A stretch of DNA of 64,000 bases. Origin: CAVOHU01 sp963843385 (GTDB lineage: Bacteria > Acidobacteriota > Vicinamibacteria > Vicinamibacterales > JAKQTR01). Below, one piece after another: positions 18,674 through 26,974 of the stretch; within the stretch, counting starts at the first letter, position 1; each line of letters starts with the position of its first letter. The position numbers and the translations under genes are program-made. The notes under the pieces were generated by a model. It ran no database searches. It was given only the letters and a program-made list of their open reading frames with translations, and was not told where the DNA came from. Location: the NCBI GenBank assembly GCA_963843385.1, contig CAWJJY010000003.1, positions 310,001 through 374,000 of the forward strand, read 5' to 3'.

Positions 18674-21442
18674 TCAGGATCGGGCCCGGTGAGCGGATGC
18701 CGCGCGCGGCCGTGCGGAGGCCGGCCGGCCCCGGCGGGCCCGGGATGGCGGCCCGGCCGCGGCGCGGGCCTTCAGCAGTTCGACGGCCTCAGGCATCGTG
18801 ATCGCAGCCGGATCGGCGTTCTTCGGCAACGACGCGTTGACCGTGCCGTCGGTCACATACGGCCCGTACCGGCCGCTCATCAGCTTCACCTCGGCCCCGC
18901 CATCCGGTCGAGGGCCAAGGGCTCTCAGCAGCGTCCGGGTCATTTGCTGGCGACGTGATTTCTTCGGAGCGGACAGCAGCTCGAGCGCCCTCGCCAGGGT
19001 GATCGTGAACACGTCGTCGCCGTCTTCGAGCGACCGGAAGTCGTCGCCGTGCTTGACGTAAGGCCCGAACCGGCCGCGGCTGGCGACGATGATCTCGCCG
19101 GTCTCCGGGTGCGCCCCGAGCTCGCGCGGCAGGCTGAGCAGGGTGAGCGCCTCTTCGAGCGTGAGCGCCGAGGGCGCGACGCCAGTCGGCAGCGATGCGC
19201 GCCTGGGCTTCCCAGCGTCGGTGTCCTTCTTCGTCTTCTTGGCCGGCCTCTTGCCGTTTCCGTTGCCGCCGACAGGGGCCAGGCTCTCGGGGTTCTCGCC
19301 AAGCTGCACGTAATGCCCGAACCGTCCGTGGTTGACGTAGACCCTCAACCCAGAAACCGGATCGGTGCCAAGCTCACGCGGGCCTTCCGCCTTGGCCTTC
19401 AGCAATGCCAGGGCCTTCTCTTCGGACAGGTCCGCCGGCGGCATGTGGCGAGGCAGCGTCGCGGTGTTGCCGGGCCCGCCCTCCCCACGCTGCAGGAACG
19501 GGCCGAACCGGCCGATGCGCACGCGGAGGGGCTCGTCGCCAGCCGGGTCCTTGCCAATCTCGATGACCGGGTAGTCGATTTCCGGCTCGGTTCGGATCAC
19601 CATCGGGCCAAGGCCCGGATGCACGCCGTCGCCGTCGCGGAAGAAGGCGGTGATGAAATCGAGCCAGTCGCGCTCGCCGTTCGAGATCTCGTCGAGCGTC
19701 TCCTCCATCGCGGCCGTGAATCCGACGTCCACGTAGTCGCCGAAGTACCGGCGCAGCAGGTTGGTGACCGCAAAGGCCGAGAAACTCGGCACCAAAGCCT
19801 TGCCCTGCAGGAACACGTAGCCGCGTCGCTCGATGGTGGCGATGGTCGGCGCATAGGTCGATGGCCGGCCAATGCCCGCCTGTTCGAGTTCCTTGATGAG
19901 TGCCGCCTCGGTATATCGCGCCGGCGGCTGCGTTTCGTGTCCCTTCGGCGCAACCGAGACCAGCGTCAGGGCCTGGGCCGCCGGCCCCGGCTTCTCGACG
20001 CGGTCGCCGACCTTGAGCGCGGGCAGCAGCGTTTCCTGATCCGCCAGCTCGGCATCGGGATCGTCGCTTCCCTCGACATACGCTCGCCGGAAGCCGGCGA
20101 ACTCGATCGCCTTGCCGCTCGCCGTCAGCACGCAGGTCTTCCCGTCCGCGCCGGTTCCGCTGATCTCGACCGAGGTCTTGAGGACCCGCGCATCGGGCAT
20201 CTGCGAGGCCATCGTGCGCTTCCAGATCAACTCGTACAGGCGCTGCTCGTCCGAATCGAGAACGCTGGCCAGCCGTTGCGGCGCCTGCCGGAAGTCGGTC
20301 GGCCGAATCGCCTCGTGCGCTTCCTGCGCGTTCTTGACGCGGGTCTGGTAGCGCCTCGGCCCGGTGTAGTATTCCTCGCCGAAGAGTTCCTTGATGACGC
20401 GCGCCGCTTCGTGCAGGGCCTTGTCGCCGAGCGTCGTGGAATCGGTCCGGTGGTACGTGATGAGGCCCTCGATCTCGCCGCCGCCGATCTCCATGCCCTG
20501 GAACAGCCGCTGCGCGATCTGCATCGTGCGTTCGGTCGAGAACCCGAGCTTCCGGCTGGCTTCCTGGGTGAGGGTCGACGTCGTGAAGGGCGGCGCCGGC
20601 CTCTCGGCGCCCGGCTTCACGTCAAGGCCGGTCACTGACCACGGGAGGTGCTTCAGAAGCTCGTCCGCATGCCGCTTGGCCGCGACCTCGTCCAGGTGGC
20701 GCACGCGGTCGTTCTGAAGCCGGCCGGTCGCCGGATCGAAGTCTTTTCCGGTCGCCACGCGCTCGTTGCCCACGCGCACGAGGGTGGCGGTGAACTCCCG
20801 GCCGCCAGCCGCGAGGCGCGCTTCCAAGTCCCAGTAGGCGCTCATCCGGAACGCCCGGCGCGCCTCCTCGCGTTCCACGAGCAGCCTGACCGCCACGCTC
20901 TGCACGCGCCCGGCGCTCAGCCCGGTTTGCACTTTCTTCCACAGGACCGGCGAGAGCGTATATCCGTAAAGGCGATCCAGAATGCGCCGGCTCTCCTGCG
21001 CTTTCACCAGGTTCTCGTCCACGTCGTGCGCGGACTGGAGCGCCTCCTTGACCGCGTCTTCCGTGATCTCGTGAAAGGCAATCCGGCGGACAGGGACTTT
21101 CGGCTTCAGGATCTCCTTGAGATGCCAGCTGATGGACTCGCCCTCGCGATCCGGGTCGGTTGCCAGGACCAGCTCGGAGGCCTCTTTCAACGCGGCCTTC
21201 AGCGCCTGGACATACTTCTTCTTGCCCGCAGGAATCACGTAGTAGGGCTTGAAATCGCCATCGGTGTCGACGCCCAGGCGCCCCCAGGGCTTGCCCCGTA
21301 TCTCGGCCGGCACTTCCGACGCTTTTTCGGGGAGATCTCGGACATGCCCGTAACTGGCCTCGACCCGGTACTTGTTTCCCAGGAATCGCGCGAGCGTCTT
21401 GGCCTTCGCCGGCGATTCCACAATCACCAATGACTTCGACAT
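18674..21442 (-). CDS. topA: DNA topoisomerase I
   Basis: This 922-aa type IA topoisomerase relaxes negative supercoils. The TOPRIM domain is at the start (LVIVESPAKAKT; acidic triad in DPDREGE), followed by AGRVQSVAVRL and the catalytic Tyr330 in GLITYHRTDST. The C-terminal third lacks Cys4 zinc fingers and instead carries several repeats built around GRFGPFLQRG, GRFGHYVQLG, GRFGPYVKHG and GRYGPYVTDG, each followed by a helix ending in ALxLL. This repeat type is seen in TopA of Actinobacteria and several other phyla. The tail is Ala/Arg-rich. It lies between dprA and trmFO on one transcript. Confidence 0.95.
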   Translation of the reverse strand: MSKSLVIVESPAKAKTLARFLGNKYRVEASYGHVRDLPEKASEVPAEIRGKPWGRLGVDTDGDFKPYYVIPAGKKKYVQALKAALKEASELVLATDPDREGESISWHLKEILKPKVPVRRIAFHEITEDAVKEALQSAHDVDENLVKAQESRRILDRLYGYTLSPVLWKKVQTGLSAGRVQSVAVRLLVEREEARRAFRMSAYWDLEARLAAGGREFTATLVRVGNERVATGKDFDPATGRLQNDRVRHLDEVAAKRHADELLKHLPWSVTGLDVKPGAERPAPPFTTSTLTQEASRKLGFSTERTMQIAQRLFQGMEIGGGEIEGLITYHRTDSTTLGDKALHEAARVIKELFGEEYYTGPRRYQTRVKNAQEAHEAIRPTDFRQAPQRLASVLDSDEQRLYELIWKRTMASQMPDARVLKTSVEISGTGADGKTCVLTASGKAIEFAGFRRAYVEGSDDPDAELADQETLLPALKVGDRVEKPGPAAQALTLVSVAPKGHETQPPARYTEAALIKELEQAGIGRPSTYAPTIATIERRGYVFLQGKALVPSFSAFAVTNLLRRYFGDYVDVGFTAAMEETLDEISNGERDWLDFITAFFRDGDGVHPGLGPMVIRTEPEIDYPVIEIGKDPAGDEPLRVRIGRFGPFLQRGEGGPGNTATLPRHMPPADLSEEKALALLKAKAEGPRELGTDPVSGLRVYVNHGRFGHYVQLGENPESLAPVGGNGNGKRPAKKTKKDTDAGKPRRASLPTGVAPSALTLEEALTLLSLPRELGAHPETGEIIVASRGRFGPYVKHGDDFRSLEDGDDVFTITLARALELLSAPKKSRRQQMTRTLLRALGPRPDGGAEVKLMSGRYGPYVTDGTVNASLPKNADPAAITMPEAVELLKARAAAGPPSRARRGRPASARPRAASAHRARS

Positions 21443-21469
21443 GCCTCTCCTGTGGACAATCCTGCTACC

Positions 21470-22603
21470 TTAGCACGTTCGTCCGGCACGAACGAACCGC
21501 GCGCCCCCGGCGCGCTCGACCCAGCCTCGCATCTCGAGCTCCGCCAGGCGGGCCAGCAGCGGGACCACGCCAAGTCCTGTGATATCGGTAAGTCTTTCCA
21601 GATCATACACTTCGCCGGGCAACATCGCGCGCACCAGCGGGTCCCGCTCGGAGGCAGCCTGTGTACGGTCGCTGTCAGGCCGGGCCGGGACGTCCAGATG
21701 CAGTTCTTGAAGCACGTCCTCGACGCCCTCGACCACCCGCGCGCCATCCTTGATCAGGCCGTGCGCACCCCGATTCCGGCCGCTCAGCACGCCACCCGGA
21801 ACGGCCATCACGGTTCGGCCCTGCTCCAATCCGCACGCGGCCGTAATGAGCGACCCGCTCGACTCGGATGCCTCGACCACGACAATCGCGAGCGAGAGGC
21901 CGCTGATGATACGGTTCCGGCGGGGAAAATGCCACCCGTCCGGCTGTGTCCGCGGCGCCAGTTCGCTGACGATGGCCCCTTGCCGGAGGATTGCGGCGGC
22001 AAGCCCGGCATGTTCCCGCGGGTAGATCACATCCACACCCGAACCGAGGATGGCGATGGTTCGGCCGTTTCCGGCCAGAGCCCCGCGGTGCGCGGCCGAG
22101 TCGACGCCGCGGGCGAGCCCGCTCACCACGGTCACGCCGGCCTCGGCCAGGCCCTCCCCGAGGCGATGGGCGACTTCCAGCGCATGCGGTGTGGCGGCTC
22201 TCGAGCCGACGATCGCGACTGATAGCGGCGGAAAGTCCGGTATTCCCCGGATCCACAGCACCGGGGGTGGATCGGGGATCGCCGCAAGCTGCGACGGATA
22301 GCGCTCGTCATCTCGAGCGACGGCCTCGATCCCTGAGCCTCGCGAGTCCGAGAGCACCCGGCGTGCGCGGGTCCGAAGGAGGTCCACCCAGTGATCGATC
22401 TCGCCGCATGGGAGTCCTCGCCTCGCCAGGGCGGAACGGAGTCCGTCGTACTCGGGGTCATCCTGCGGTTCGGGGTGGAGGCCGGGCGCCTCACGTGCCA
22501 GGTCGCCTTCGGGACTCTCACCCTCCCGGGACGAGAGGCGGCGACGGGACCCGGGCACCGTCCAGACCAGTGATTGCGCGACCGCGTACACGAGATCACC
22601 CAT
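21470..22603 (-). CDS. dprA: DNA-processing protein DprA
   Basis: This 377-aa protein has the DprA/Smf Rossmann-like domain: VAIVGSRAATPHALEVAHRL, VSGLARGVDSAAHRGAL, TIAILGSGVDVIYPREH, and RRNRIISGLSLAIVVVEASE. DprA binds incoming single-stranded DNA and loads RecA during transformation. A winged-helix domain (DprA_WH) follows at about 315-375 (YDLERLTDITGLGVVPLLARL). It is divergent from the TPR gene across 130 bases and leads the dprA-topA-trmFO-xerC series. The start at 22603 is the longest plausible; the first 20 residues are not strongly conserved. Confidence 0.93.
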   Translation of the reverse strand: MGDLVYAVAQSLVWTVPGSRRRLSSREGESPEGDLAREAPGLHPEPQDDPEYDGLRSALARRGLPCGEIDHWVDLLRTRARRVLSDSRGSGIEAVARDDERYPSQLAAIPDPPPVLWIRGIPDFPPLSVAIVGSRAATPHALEVAHRLGEGLAEAGVTVVSGLARGVDSAAHRGALAGNGRTIAILGSGVDVIYPREHAGLAAAILRQGAIVSELAPRTQPDGWHFPRRNRIISGLSLAIVVVEASESSGSLITAACGLEQGRTVMAVPGGVLSGRNRGAHGLIKDGARVVEGVEDVLQELHLDVPARPDSDRTQAASERDPLVRAMLPGEVYDLERLTDITGLGVVPLLARLAELEMRGWVERAGGARFVRAGRTC

Positions 22604-22656
22604 GGGATCTCTCCGGAACCGGTCGGTTGTCCGTGCCAGGATCGTGCCACCTCGGC

Positions 22657-22685
22657 TTGCGCCCTCCCCCTCCGGGCTTTATACT
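22657..22685 (+). promoter_or_regulatory. Sigma-70-type promoter for the TPR/lipoprotein genes
   Basis: TTGCGC at 22657-22662 and TATACT at 22680-22685 are separated by 17 bases. The -10 box matches at five of six positions, the -35 box at three. Transcription would begin about 40 bases before the ATG at 22734. The box stands out because the surrounding sequence is very GC-rich. Confidence 0.5.
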
Positions 22686-22733
22686 GGAATTGCCTACCTC
22701 TCAGTCGATCTGGAACGGCAGCGCAAGGTGCCT

Positions 22734-23096
22734 ATGGTCAGTTCGTTCAGGGCAATCGCACTAGTTGCGGTGATCTCCCTGGCGCCGTCAGCGGTCGCCG
22801 TGGCGGGAGACCGCGCCGCAGCCCGCCTGCAGGTGGATTTCGGGATCAAGGTCGCCGAGCAGGGCCTCTGGCGCGAGGCGATCTACTGGTGGGAGCACGC
22901 CGTCGAGCTGGACCCGACCTACGCCGCCGCTTACAACAACCTGGCAGTCGGCTACGAGCACGAAGGGGCCTTCGCCAAGGCGAAAGCCGCGTACGAAACG
23001 GCGTTGAAGCTGTCGCCCAAGAACGTCTACGTCAAGCAGAACTTCGATCTGTTCAAGGAAATCAACGATCGTGCGAACCGCCAGAATCCTCGCTAG
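22734..23096 (+). CDS. Secreted TPR protein
   Basis: This 120-aa protein has a signal peptide (residues 1-24, MVSSFRAIALVAVISLAPSA) followed by two tetratricopeptide repeats (LWREAIYWWEHAVELDPTYA and AFAKAKAAYETALKLSPKN, with AYNNLAVGYEHEG between them). Such proteins usually scaffold other envelope proteins. The start at 22734 is supported by AAGGTG just upstream; longer in-frame starts lack a signal peptide at their N-terminus. The end overlaps the next gene, a lipoprotein, by 26 bases, so the two are probably translated together. The specific role is unknown. Confidence 0.78.
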   Translation: MVSSFRAIALVAVISLAPSAVAVAGDRAAARLQVDFGIKVAEQGLWREAIYWWEHAVELDPTYAAAYNNLAVGYEHEGAFAKAKAAYETALKLSPKNVYVKQNFDLFKEINDRANRQNPR

Positions 23097-23835
23097 CATC
23101 GGGATGCTTCTGGCGATGGCCGGGTGCGTCAACTTCTTCGAGATCCCGGTGGAGACACCGATCCAGGCGAAGCTGGACGTGGCCGAATTCCAGCGCGTAC
23201 TGGTCGCCGGCTTCGTGGCCGGGGGGACCGAGGACGTGGACGCAAACCTCGAGACCGTCCGGCTCCTGCGCACGCAGCTTCGCAACAAGTCCGCGCTGAA
23301 GGTCATCGATTCCGACGTGCTGCCGCTGATGGAAGTGGCGGGACAGACCAAGCCGGCGGAGCCGCCCGCGGGTGACGGGGTCGCCGCCGAGCTGCCGAAG
23401 CAGATCAAGGACGAGAAGGAACTCCAGCTGTTCGATCCGTTGTTCGCCAACGCGGCCTACTGGAAGAAGATCGGCGAGGAATATCAGGGTCCGCTGATCG
23501 TCACCGGTACCGTGATGTTCTCGCCCAATGCGCGATCGGGGTTCGTCACGCGCGAGCAGGAGGTCTACGACGCGGTCGGCCGCCGTCGCGTCGTGCCGGT
23601 CCGCACATACCAGGAGCGGAAAGGGTTCATCCTGAAGCCCAAGTTCGTGTTCATCGACGGGCGGACGGGAAACGTCCTCTACTCGGAGACCTTCCGTGAA
23701 GAGGTGCTCTACAACGCCGATCAGAGCACGCCGGCGCTCTCCTCCTATTTCGAACTGATGGAACGGCTCATCCCCGCGTTCCTGGGCACGCTCAGCAGCC
23801 AGAAGATCCGGGGCACGCGGTTCCTCATCAGGTAA
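23071..23835 (+). CDS. Predicted lipoprotein of unknown function
   Basis: This 254-aa protein starts with GTG (23071) inside the preceding TPR gene. The N-terminus RILASIGMLLAMAGC is a clear lipoprotein signal with a lipobox at LAMAGC, so the mature protein is anchored by Cys18. The body contains VLVAGFVAGG and a strand-rich region (LIVTGTVMFSPNARSG; KPKFVFIDGRTGNVLYSE), which recalls periplasmic proteins of the CsgG/TolB-N class that build a value from parts. No family could be named with confidence. It is linked with the TPR protein by overlap. Confidence 0.7.
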   Translation: MRTARILASIGMLLAMAGCVNFFEIPVETPIQAKLDVAEFQRVLVAGFVAGGTEDVDANLETVRLLRTQLRNKSALKVIDSDVLPLMEVAGQTKPAEPPAGDGVAAELPKQIKDEKELQLFDPLFANAAYWKKIGEEYQGPLIVTGTVMFSPNARSGFVTREQEVYDAVGRRRVVPVRTYQERKGFILKPKFVFIDGRTGNVLYSETFREEVLYNADQSTPALSSYFELMERLIPAFLGTLSSQKIRGTRFLIR

Positions 23836-23918
23836 GCGGCCACACGCCCGACGCCATTCCGTTGGGCGGCGCGTCACCGTCGGGTCCTGGCGTCGCCAAA
23901 GACGGATGCGGCTGCGGG

Positions 23919-23948
23919 TTTACCTTGCAAGCCAGCCGATGGTATACT
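23919..23948 (+). promoter_or_regulatory. Sigma-70-type promoter for rplU-rpmA
   Basis: TTTACC (23919-23924), an 18-base spacer and TATACT (23943-23948) form a good housekeeping promoter. The start of transcription would be near 23955, giving a leader of about 64 bases before the GTG of rplU. A leader of that size is compatible with control of ribosomal protein expression, though no specific structure was identified. Confidence 0.55.
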
Positions 23949-24018
23949 CGATTCTTTCCACGGGCCCTGATGGCGCGCCTCTAGGCTGCAGCCGGCCCTG
24001 GCGGACTGGAGTCAAGTC

Positions 24019-24333
24019 GTGTACGCGATCGTTCAAAACGGCGGACATCAGGTAAAGGTCGAACCCGGGGTCGTCGTCGTCGTCGACCGCAAGGCCGCGG
24101 AGGCTGGCGCGGAGGTGACCTTCGATCAGGTGCTCCTGGTTTCCACGGACAGCGGGGACATCGTCGCCGGCGCCCCGTTCGTCGCGGGAGCCAAGGTGCT
24201 CGGCGTCGTCGAGGAGCACGTCCGCGGCACCAAGGTTCGAGTATTCATGAAGAAGCGCCGGAAGCAGATGCGGCGCAGCCACGGGTTCCGCGCCGATCTG
24301 ACGCGTATCCGCGTGACCGACATCGTCGTCTGA
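24019..24333 (+). CDS. rplU: 50S ribosomal protein L21
   Basis: This 104-aa protein starts with GTG. The typical bL21 start YAIVQNGGHQVKVEPG and the end RVFMKKRRKQMRRSHGFRAD are both present. L21 binds 23S rRNA in the large subunit. rpmA follows after 15 bases, the usual rplU-rpmA pair. The length is normal. Confidence 0.97.
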   Translation: MYAIVQNGGHQVKVEPGVVVVVDRKAAEAGAEVTFDQVLLVSTDSGDIVAGAPFVAGAKVLGVVEEHVRGTKVRVFMKKRRKQMRRSHGFRADLTRIRVTDIVV

Positions 24334-24348
24334 CGGGAAAGCACGACC

Positions 24349-24606
24349 ATGGCACATAAAAAGGGTCAGGGCAGCTCACGCAACGGCCGCGACAGCAATT
24401 CGCAGCGGCTGGGCGTCAAGCGGTTCGGCGGCAACATCGTCAGCGGCGGCTCCATCCTGGTGCGACAGCGCGGACGGCGATTCAAGCCGGGACTGAACGT
24501 CGGCCTCGGCAAGGACGACACGCTGTTTGCGAAGATCTCGGGCCGGGTCAAGTTCGAGGACCACGGCGCCCGCGGCCGGTTCATCAGCATCGAGCCCGTC
24601 AGCTAG
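24349..24606 (+). CDS. rpmA: 50S ribosomal protein L27
   Basis: This 85-aa protein has the bL27 start MAHKKGQGSSRNGRDSN and the core RLGVKRFGGNIVSGGSILVR. The N-terminal arm reaches the peptidyl-transferase centre. The protein begins directly with MAHKKG, so there is no N-terminal extension of the kind removed by a Prp-type protease in Firmicutes. A GGGAAAG box precedes the ATG. It is followed by a hairpin and then obgE. Confidence 0.97.
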   Translation: MAHKKGQGSSRNGRDSNSQRLGVKRFGGNIVSGGSILVRQRGRRFKPGLNVGLGKDDTLFAKISGRVKFEDHGARGRFISIEPVS

Positions 24607-24632
24607 GCTCGGCTCTGGAATCGGACGCCACG

Positions 24633-24663
24633 AGGCCACGGAGCGCATGGGCGCCTGTGGCCT
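24633..24663 (+). terminator. Hairpin after rpmA
   Basis: AGGCCAC (24633-24639) pairs with GTGGCCT (24657-24663), and inside it GCGC (24643-24646) pairs with GCGC (24651-24654) around an ATGG loop. The stem is followed by TTT. This fits an intrinsic terminator or attenuator between rpmA and obgE. The remainder of the gap (24664-24780) has the repeated phrase TGATACC just before obgE and no clear promoter. Confidence 0.5.
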
Positions 24664-24780
24664 TTCCGTTGTACGCGTGGCTGACCAGCGTCGAGCGCCC
24701 AGCCCCCAAAATCAGCGTCCGTGTCCAACCAGCGCCTGGCGCCCGGCCCCTGGTCCCCGGTGTGATACCGTGATACCTCA

Positions 24781-25800
24781 ATGTTCGTAGACGAGGTGGA
24801 AATCCGTGTGGCGGCCGGCGACGGCGGCCGCGGGTGCGTGGCGTTCCGGCGCGAGAAGTTCGTGCCCCGCGGCGGACCGAGCGGCGGCGACGGCGGCGAC
24901 GGCGGATCGGTCGATGTCCAGGCCAGCGCGCACCTGAACACGCTGGTCAACTTCCGCTTCCACCCGGAGTTCTCGGCCCAGCGCGGCGGGCACGGGCAGG
25001 GGTCCAACCGCCACGGGCGCAAGGGCAAGGACCTGAGGCTGGACGTCCCCGTCGGCACGGTCGTCTTCGACCTGCCTCCCGATAACAGTGACCCCGTCGA
25101 ACTGGCGGACCTGGTCGAGGCCTCCAGCCGCGTGCGGGTGGCGCAGGGCGGGCAGGGCGGGCGCGGGAACGCCCGTTTCGTATCGGCGACCAACCGCGCG
25201 CCGCGACGAGCCGATCCGGGTGTGCCCGGGGAGCAGAGGCGACTCCGGCTGCAACTCAAGCTGCTGGCGGACGTGGGACTGGTCGGCTATCCCAACGCGG
25301 GGAAATCGACCCTCATCTCGCGAATTTCCGCGGCAAAGCCGAAGATTGCCAGCTACCCGTTCACGACGCTGACGCCGCACCTCGGCGTGGTGTCGCTCAG
25401 CCGCGATCGGAGCTTCGTGGTGGCCGACGTGCCGGGGCTCATCGAGGGCGCGCACCGCGGCCTTGGCCTGGGTCACCAGTTCCTCCGGCACCTCGAGCGC
25501 ACGCGGCTGCTCGTCCACATGATCGACGTGTCGGGCGAGACCGGCCGCGACCCGGTGGCGGACTTCGAGACCATTCGGCGCGAGCTGGCGCTCTACCGGC
25601 CGGAATTCGCGGACAAGCCGCAACTGGCTGCTGCGAATAAAATGGATGTGGTCGACGATCGAGGAGCCGTCGATCGGCTCGCCCAGCACCTGGCGGACTT
25701 GCAGATCCCGTTCTACCGCATCTCGGCGGTAACCGGGGCCGGGGTCGAGACATTGATCAAGGCCATGTGGCGTCACCTTCAGCTCCCGGCTGACCACTGA
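24781..25800 (+). CDS. obgE: Obg GTPase
   Basis: This 339-aa essential GTPase is involved in large-subunit assembly and stress control. The glycine-rich Obg fold is at 1-158 (DEVEIRVAAGDGGRGCVAFR; GGPSGGDGGDGGSV). The G domain follows with G1 GYPNAGKST, the switch region YPFTTLTPHLGVV, G3 DVPGLIEGAHRGLGLG and G4 NKMD. The C-terminal OCT domain present in some Obg proteins is absent. The stop codon shares its last base with the ATG of nadD. Confidence 0.96.
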   Translation: MFVDEVEIRVAAGDGGRGCVAFRREKFVPRGGPSGGDGGDGGSVDVQASAHLNTLVNFRFHPEFSAQRGGHGQGSNRHGRKGKDLRLDVPVGTVVFDLPPDNSDPVELADLVEASSRVRVAQGGQGGRGNARFVSATNRAPRRADPGVPGEQRRLRLQLKLLADVGLVGYPNAGKSTLISRISAAKPKIASYPFTTLTPHLGVVSLSRDRSFVVADVPGLIEGAHRGLGLGHQFLRHLERTRLLVHMIDVSGETGRDPVADFETIRRELALYRPEFADKPQLAAANKMDVVDDRGAVDRLAQHLADLQIPFYRISAVTGAGVETLIKAMWRHLQLPADH

Positions 25801-26507
25801 TGACCTTCTCACGGACCGGCGTGTTGGGTGGTACCTTCGATCCCATCCATGCGGGCCACCTGGCAGCCGCACACGCGGCTCGCCACGAGTTGGATCTCGA
25901 CCGAATCCTGTTCATCCCTGCCCTGGATCCGCCGCATCGTCCCGCCGACCCCGTGGCATCGCCGTTCCACCGGTTTGCGATGGTCACGCTGGCGACTGCC
26001 GCGACCCCGGAATTCCTCGCGAGCGACCTCGAGCTTCGGCGGCCCGGCCCCTCGTTCACGGCCGAGACGCTCCGGACCCTGATTTCGGGCGGGCTCGACT
26101 GTTCGCGGATATTCTTCATCACCGGTGCCGACGCGTTTGCAGAAATTGCGACGTGGCGCGACTACCCGGCTCTGCTGGACCTCGCTCACTTCATCGTGTG
26201 CACCCGGCCGGGCTTCCCGGTCGCAGAGATTCCGCGCCGCCTTCCCGAACTGGCACCCCGCACGGTCGACCTGCTGCGCCCGCCGGGCAGGCCTTTGGAT
26301 GAGCGCACGCCTCGCGTGTGGCTCCTCGACGTGGATACACCGGCAGTTTCATCGACGGACGTGCGCGCACGAGCGCGCGACGGGCGGCCGCTTGCGGGCC
26401 TGGTACCGCCCGAGGTCGAGTCTCATATTCGCCGCCACGGTCTGTACGGCGCGCAAGGTGCACCGGACGGATCGCGTCGGCCCGCGGCCAACGACTTGCA
26501 TGAGTAA
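25800..26507 (+). CDS. nadD: Nicotinate-nucleotide adenylyltransferase
   Basis: This 235-aa enzyme converts nicotinate mononucleotide and ATP to deamido-NAD. Landmarks are GVLGGTFDPIHAGHL near the start, FIPALDPPHR, ITGADAFAEIATWRDY in the middle and VSSTDVRARARDGRP near the end. The ATG overlaps the obgE stop by one base. Its own stop lies eight bases inside rsfS. The order obgE-nadD-rsfS is widespread. The last 20 residues are unconserved and may only serve the overlap. Confidence 0.94.
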   Translation: MTFSRTGVLGGTFDPIHAGHLAAAHAARHELDLDRILFIPALDPPHRPADPVASPFHRFAMVTLATAATPEFLASDLELRRPGPSFTAETLRTLISGGLDCSRIFFITGADAFAEIATWRDYPALLDLAHFIVCTRPGFPVAEIPRRLPELAPRTVDLLRPPGRPLDERTPRVWLLDVDTPAVSSTDVRARARDGRPLAGLVPPEVESHIRRHGLYGAQGAPDGSRRPAANDLHE

Positions 26508-26889
26508 ACCCGAGACGAAGCGCGCTGCGACGCCCGCTTCGCTGCCCGAGCCCCTGCGCCAGGCAGCGCGCGCGGCATACGACAAGAAGGCCGACGATGT
26601 GGTGGTGCTCGACCTTCGCAAGCTGGCATCGTTCGCCGATTACTTCCTGTTGTGTTCGGGCCACAACGCGCGCCAGGTGAAGGCCCTGGCCGACGGCGTC
26701 GAGCAGGCGCTCGGCATGGAGGGCGTCCGGCCGGCTCACGTCGAAGGCTACGAGCGGGCGGAGTGGATCCTGCTCGATTACTTCGACTTCATCGTCCATG
26801 TCTTCAATGCGGAGACCCGGCGATTCTACGGCCTGGAACGACTCTGGGGCAGCGCCCTCCGCATCGAGATCCCCGACTCCCCCGCCTGA
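26500..26889 (+). CDS. rsfS: Ribosomal silencing factor RsfS
   Basis: This 129-aa protein of the Iojap/RsfS family binds L14 on the 50S subunit and blocks subunit joining under starvation. Typical features are the core DVVVLDLRKLASFADYFLLC, SGHNARQVKALADGVE, and WILLDYFDFIVHVFNAETRRFYGLERLW. The ATG at 26500 overlaps the end of nadD by eight bases. Size is normal for the family. Confidence 0.95.
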   Translation: MSKPETKRAATPASLPEPLRQAARAAYDKKADDVVVLDLRKLASFADYFLLCSGHNARQVKALADGVEQALGMEGVRPAHVEGYERAEWILLDYFDFIVHVFNAETRRFYGLERLWGSALRIEIPDSPA

Positions 26890-26974
26890 GCCGGCCGCCT
26901 GTCGAGCCACCGGCGGGGCGCGCCGCCTCTGGCAGTCACTCGCCAACCGGTCGGCAAGGCTGGTCGATGGCGTG

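Noticed and set aside
26125..26499. A long N-terminal extension of rsfS into nadD
   Set aside because: The upstream part is out of phase with nadD and has no conservation; ATG 26500 fits the family length.
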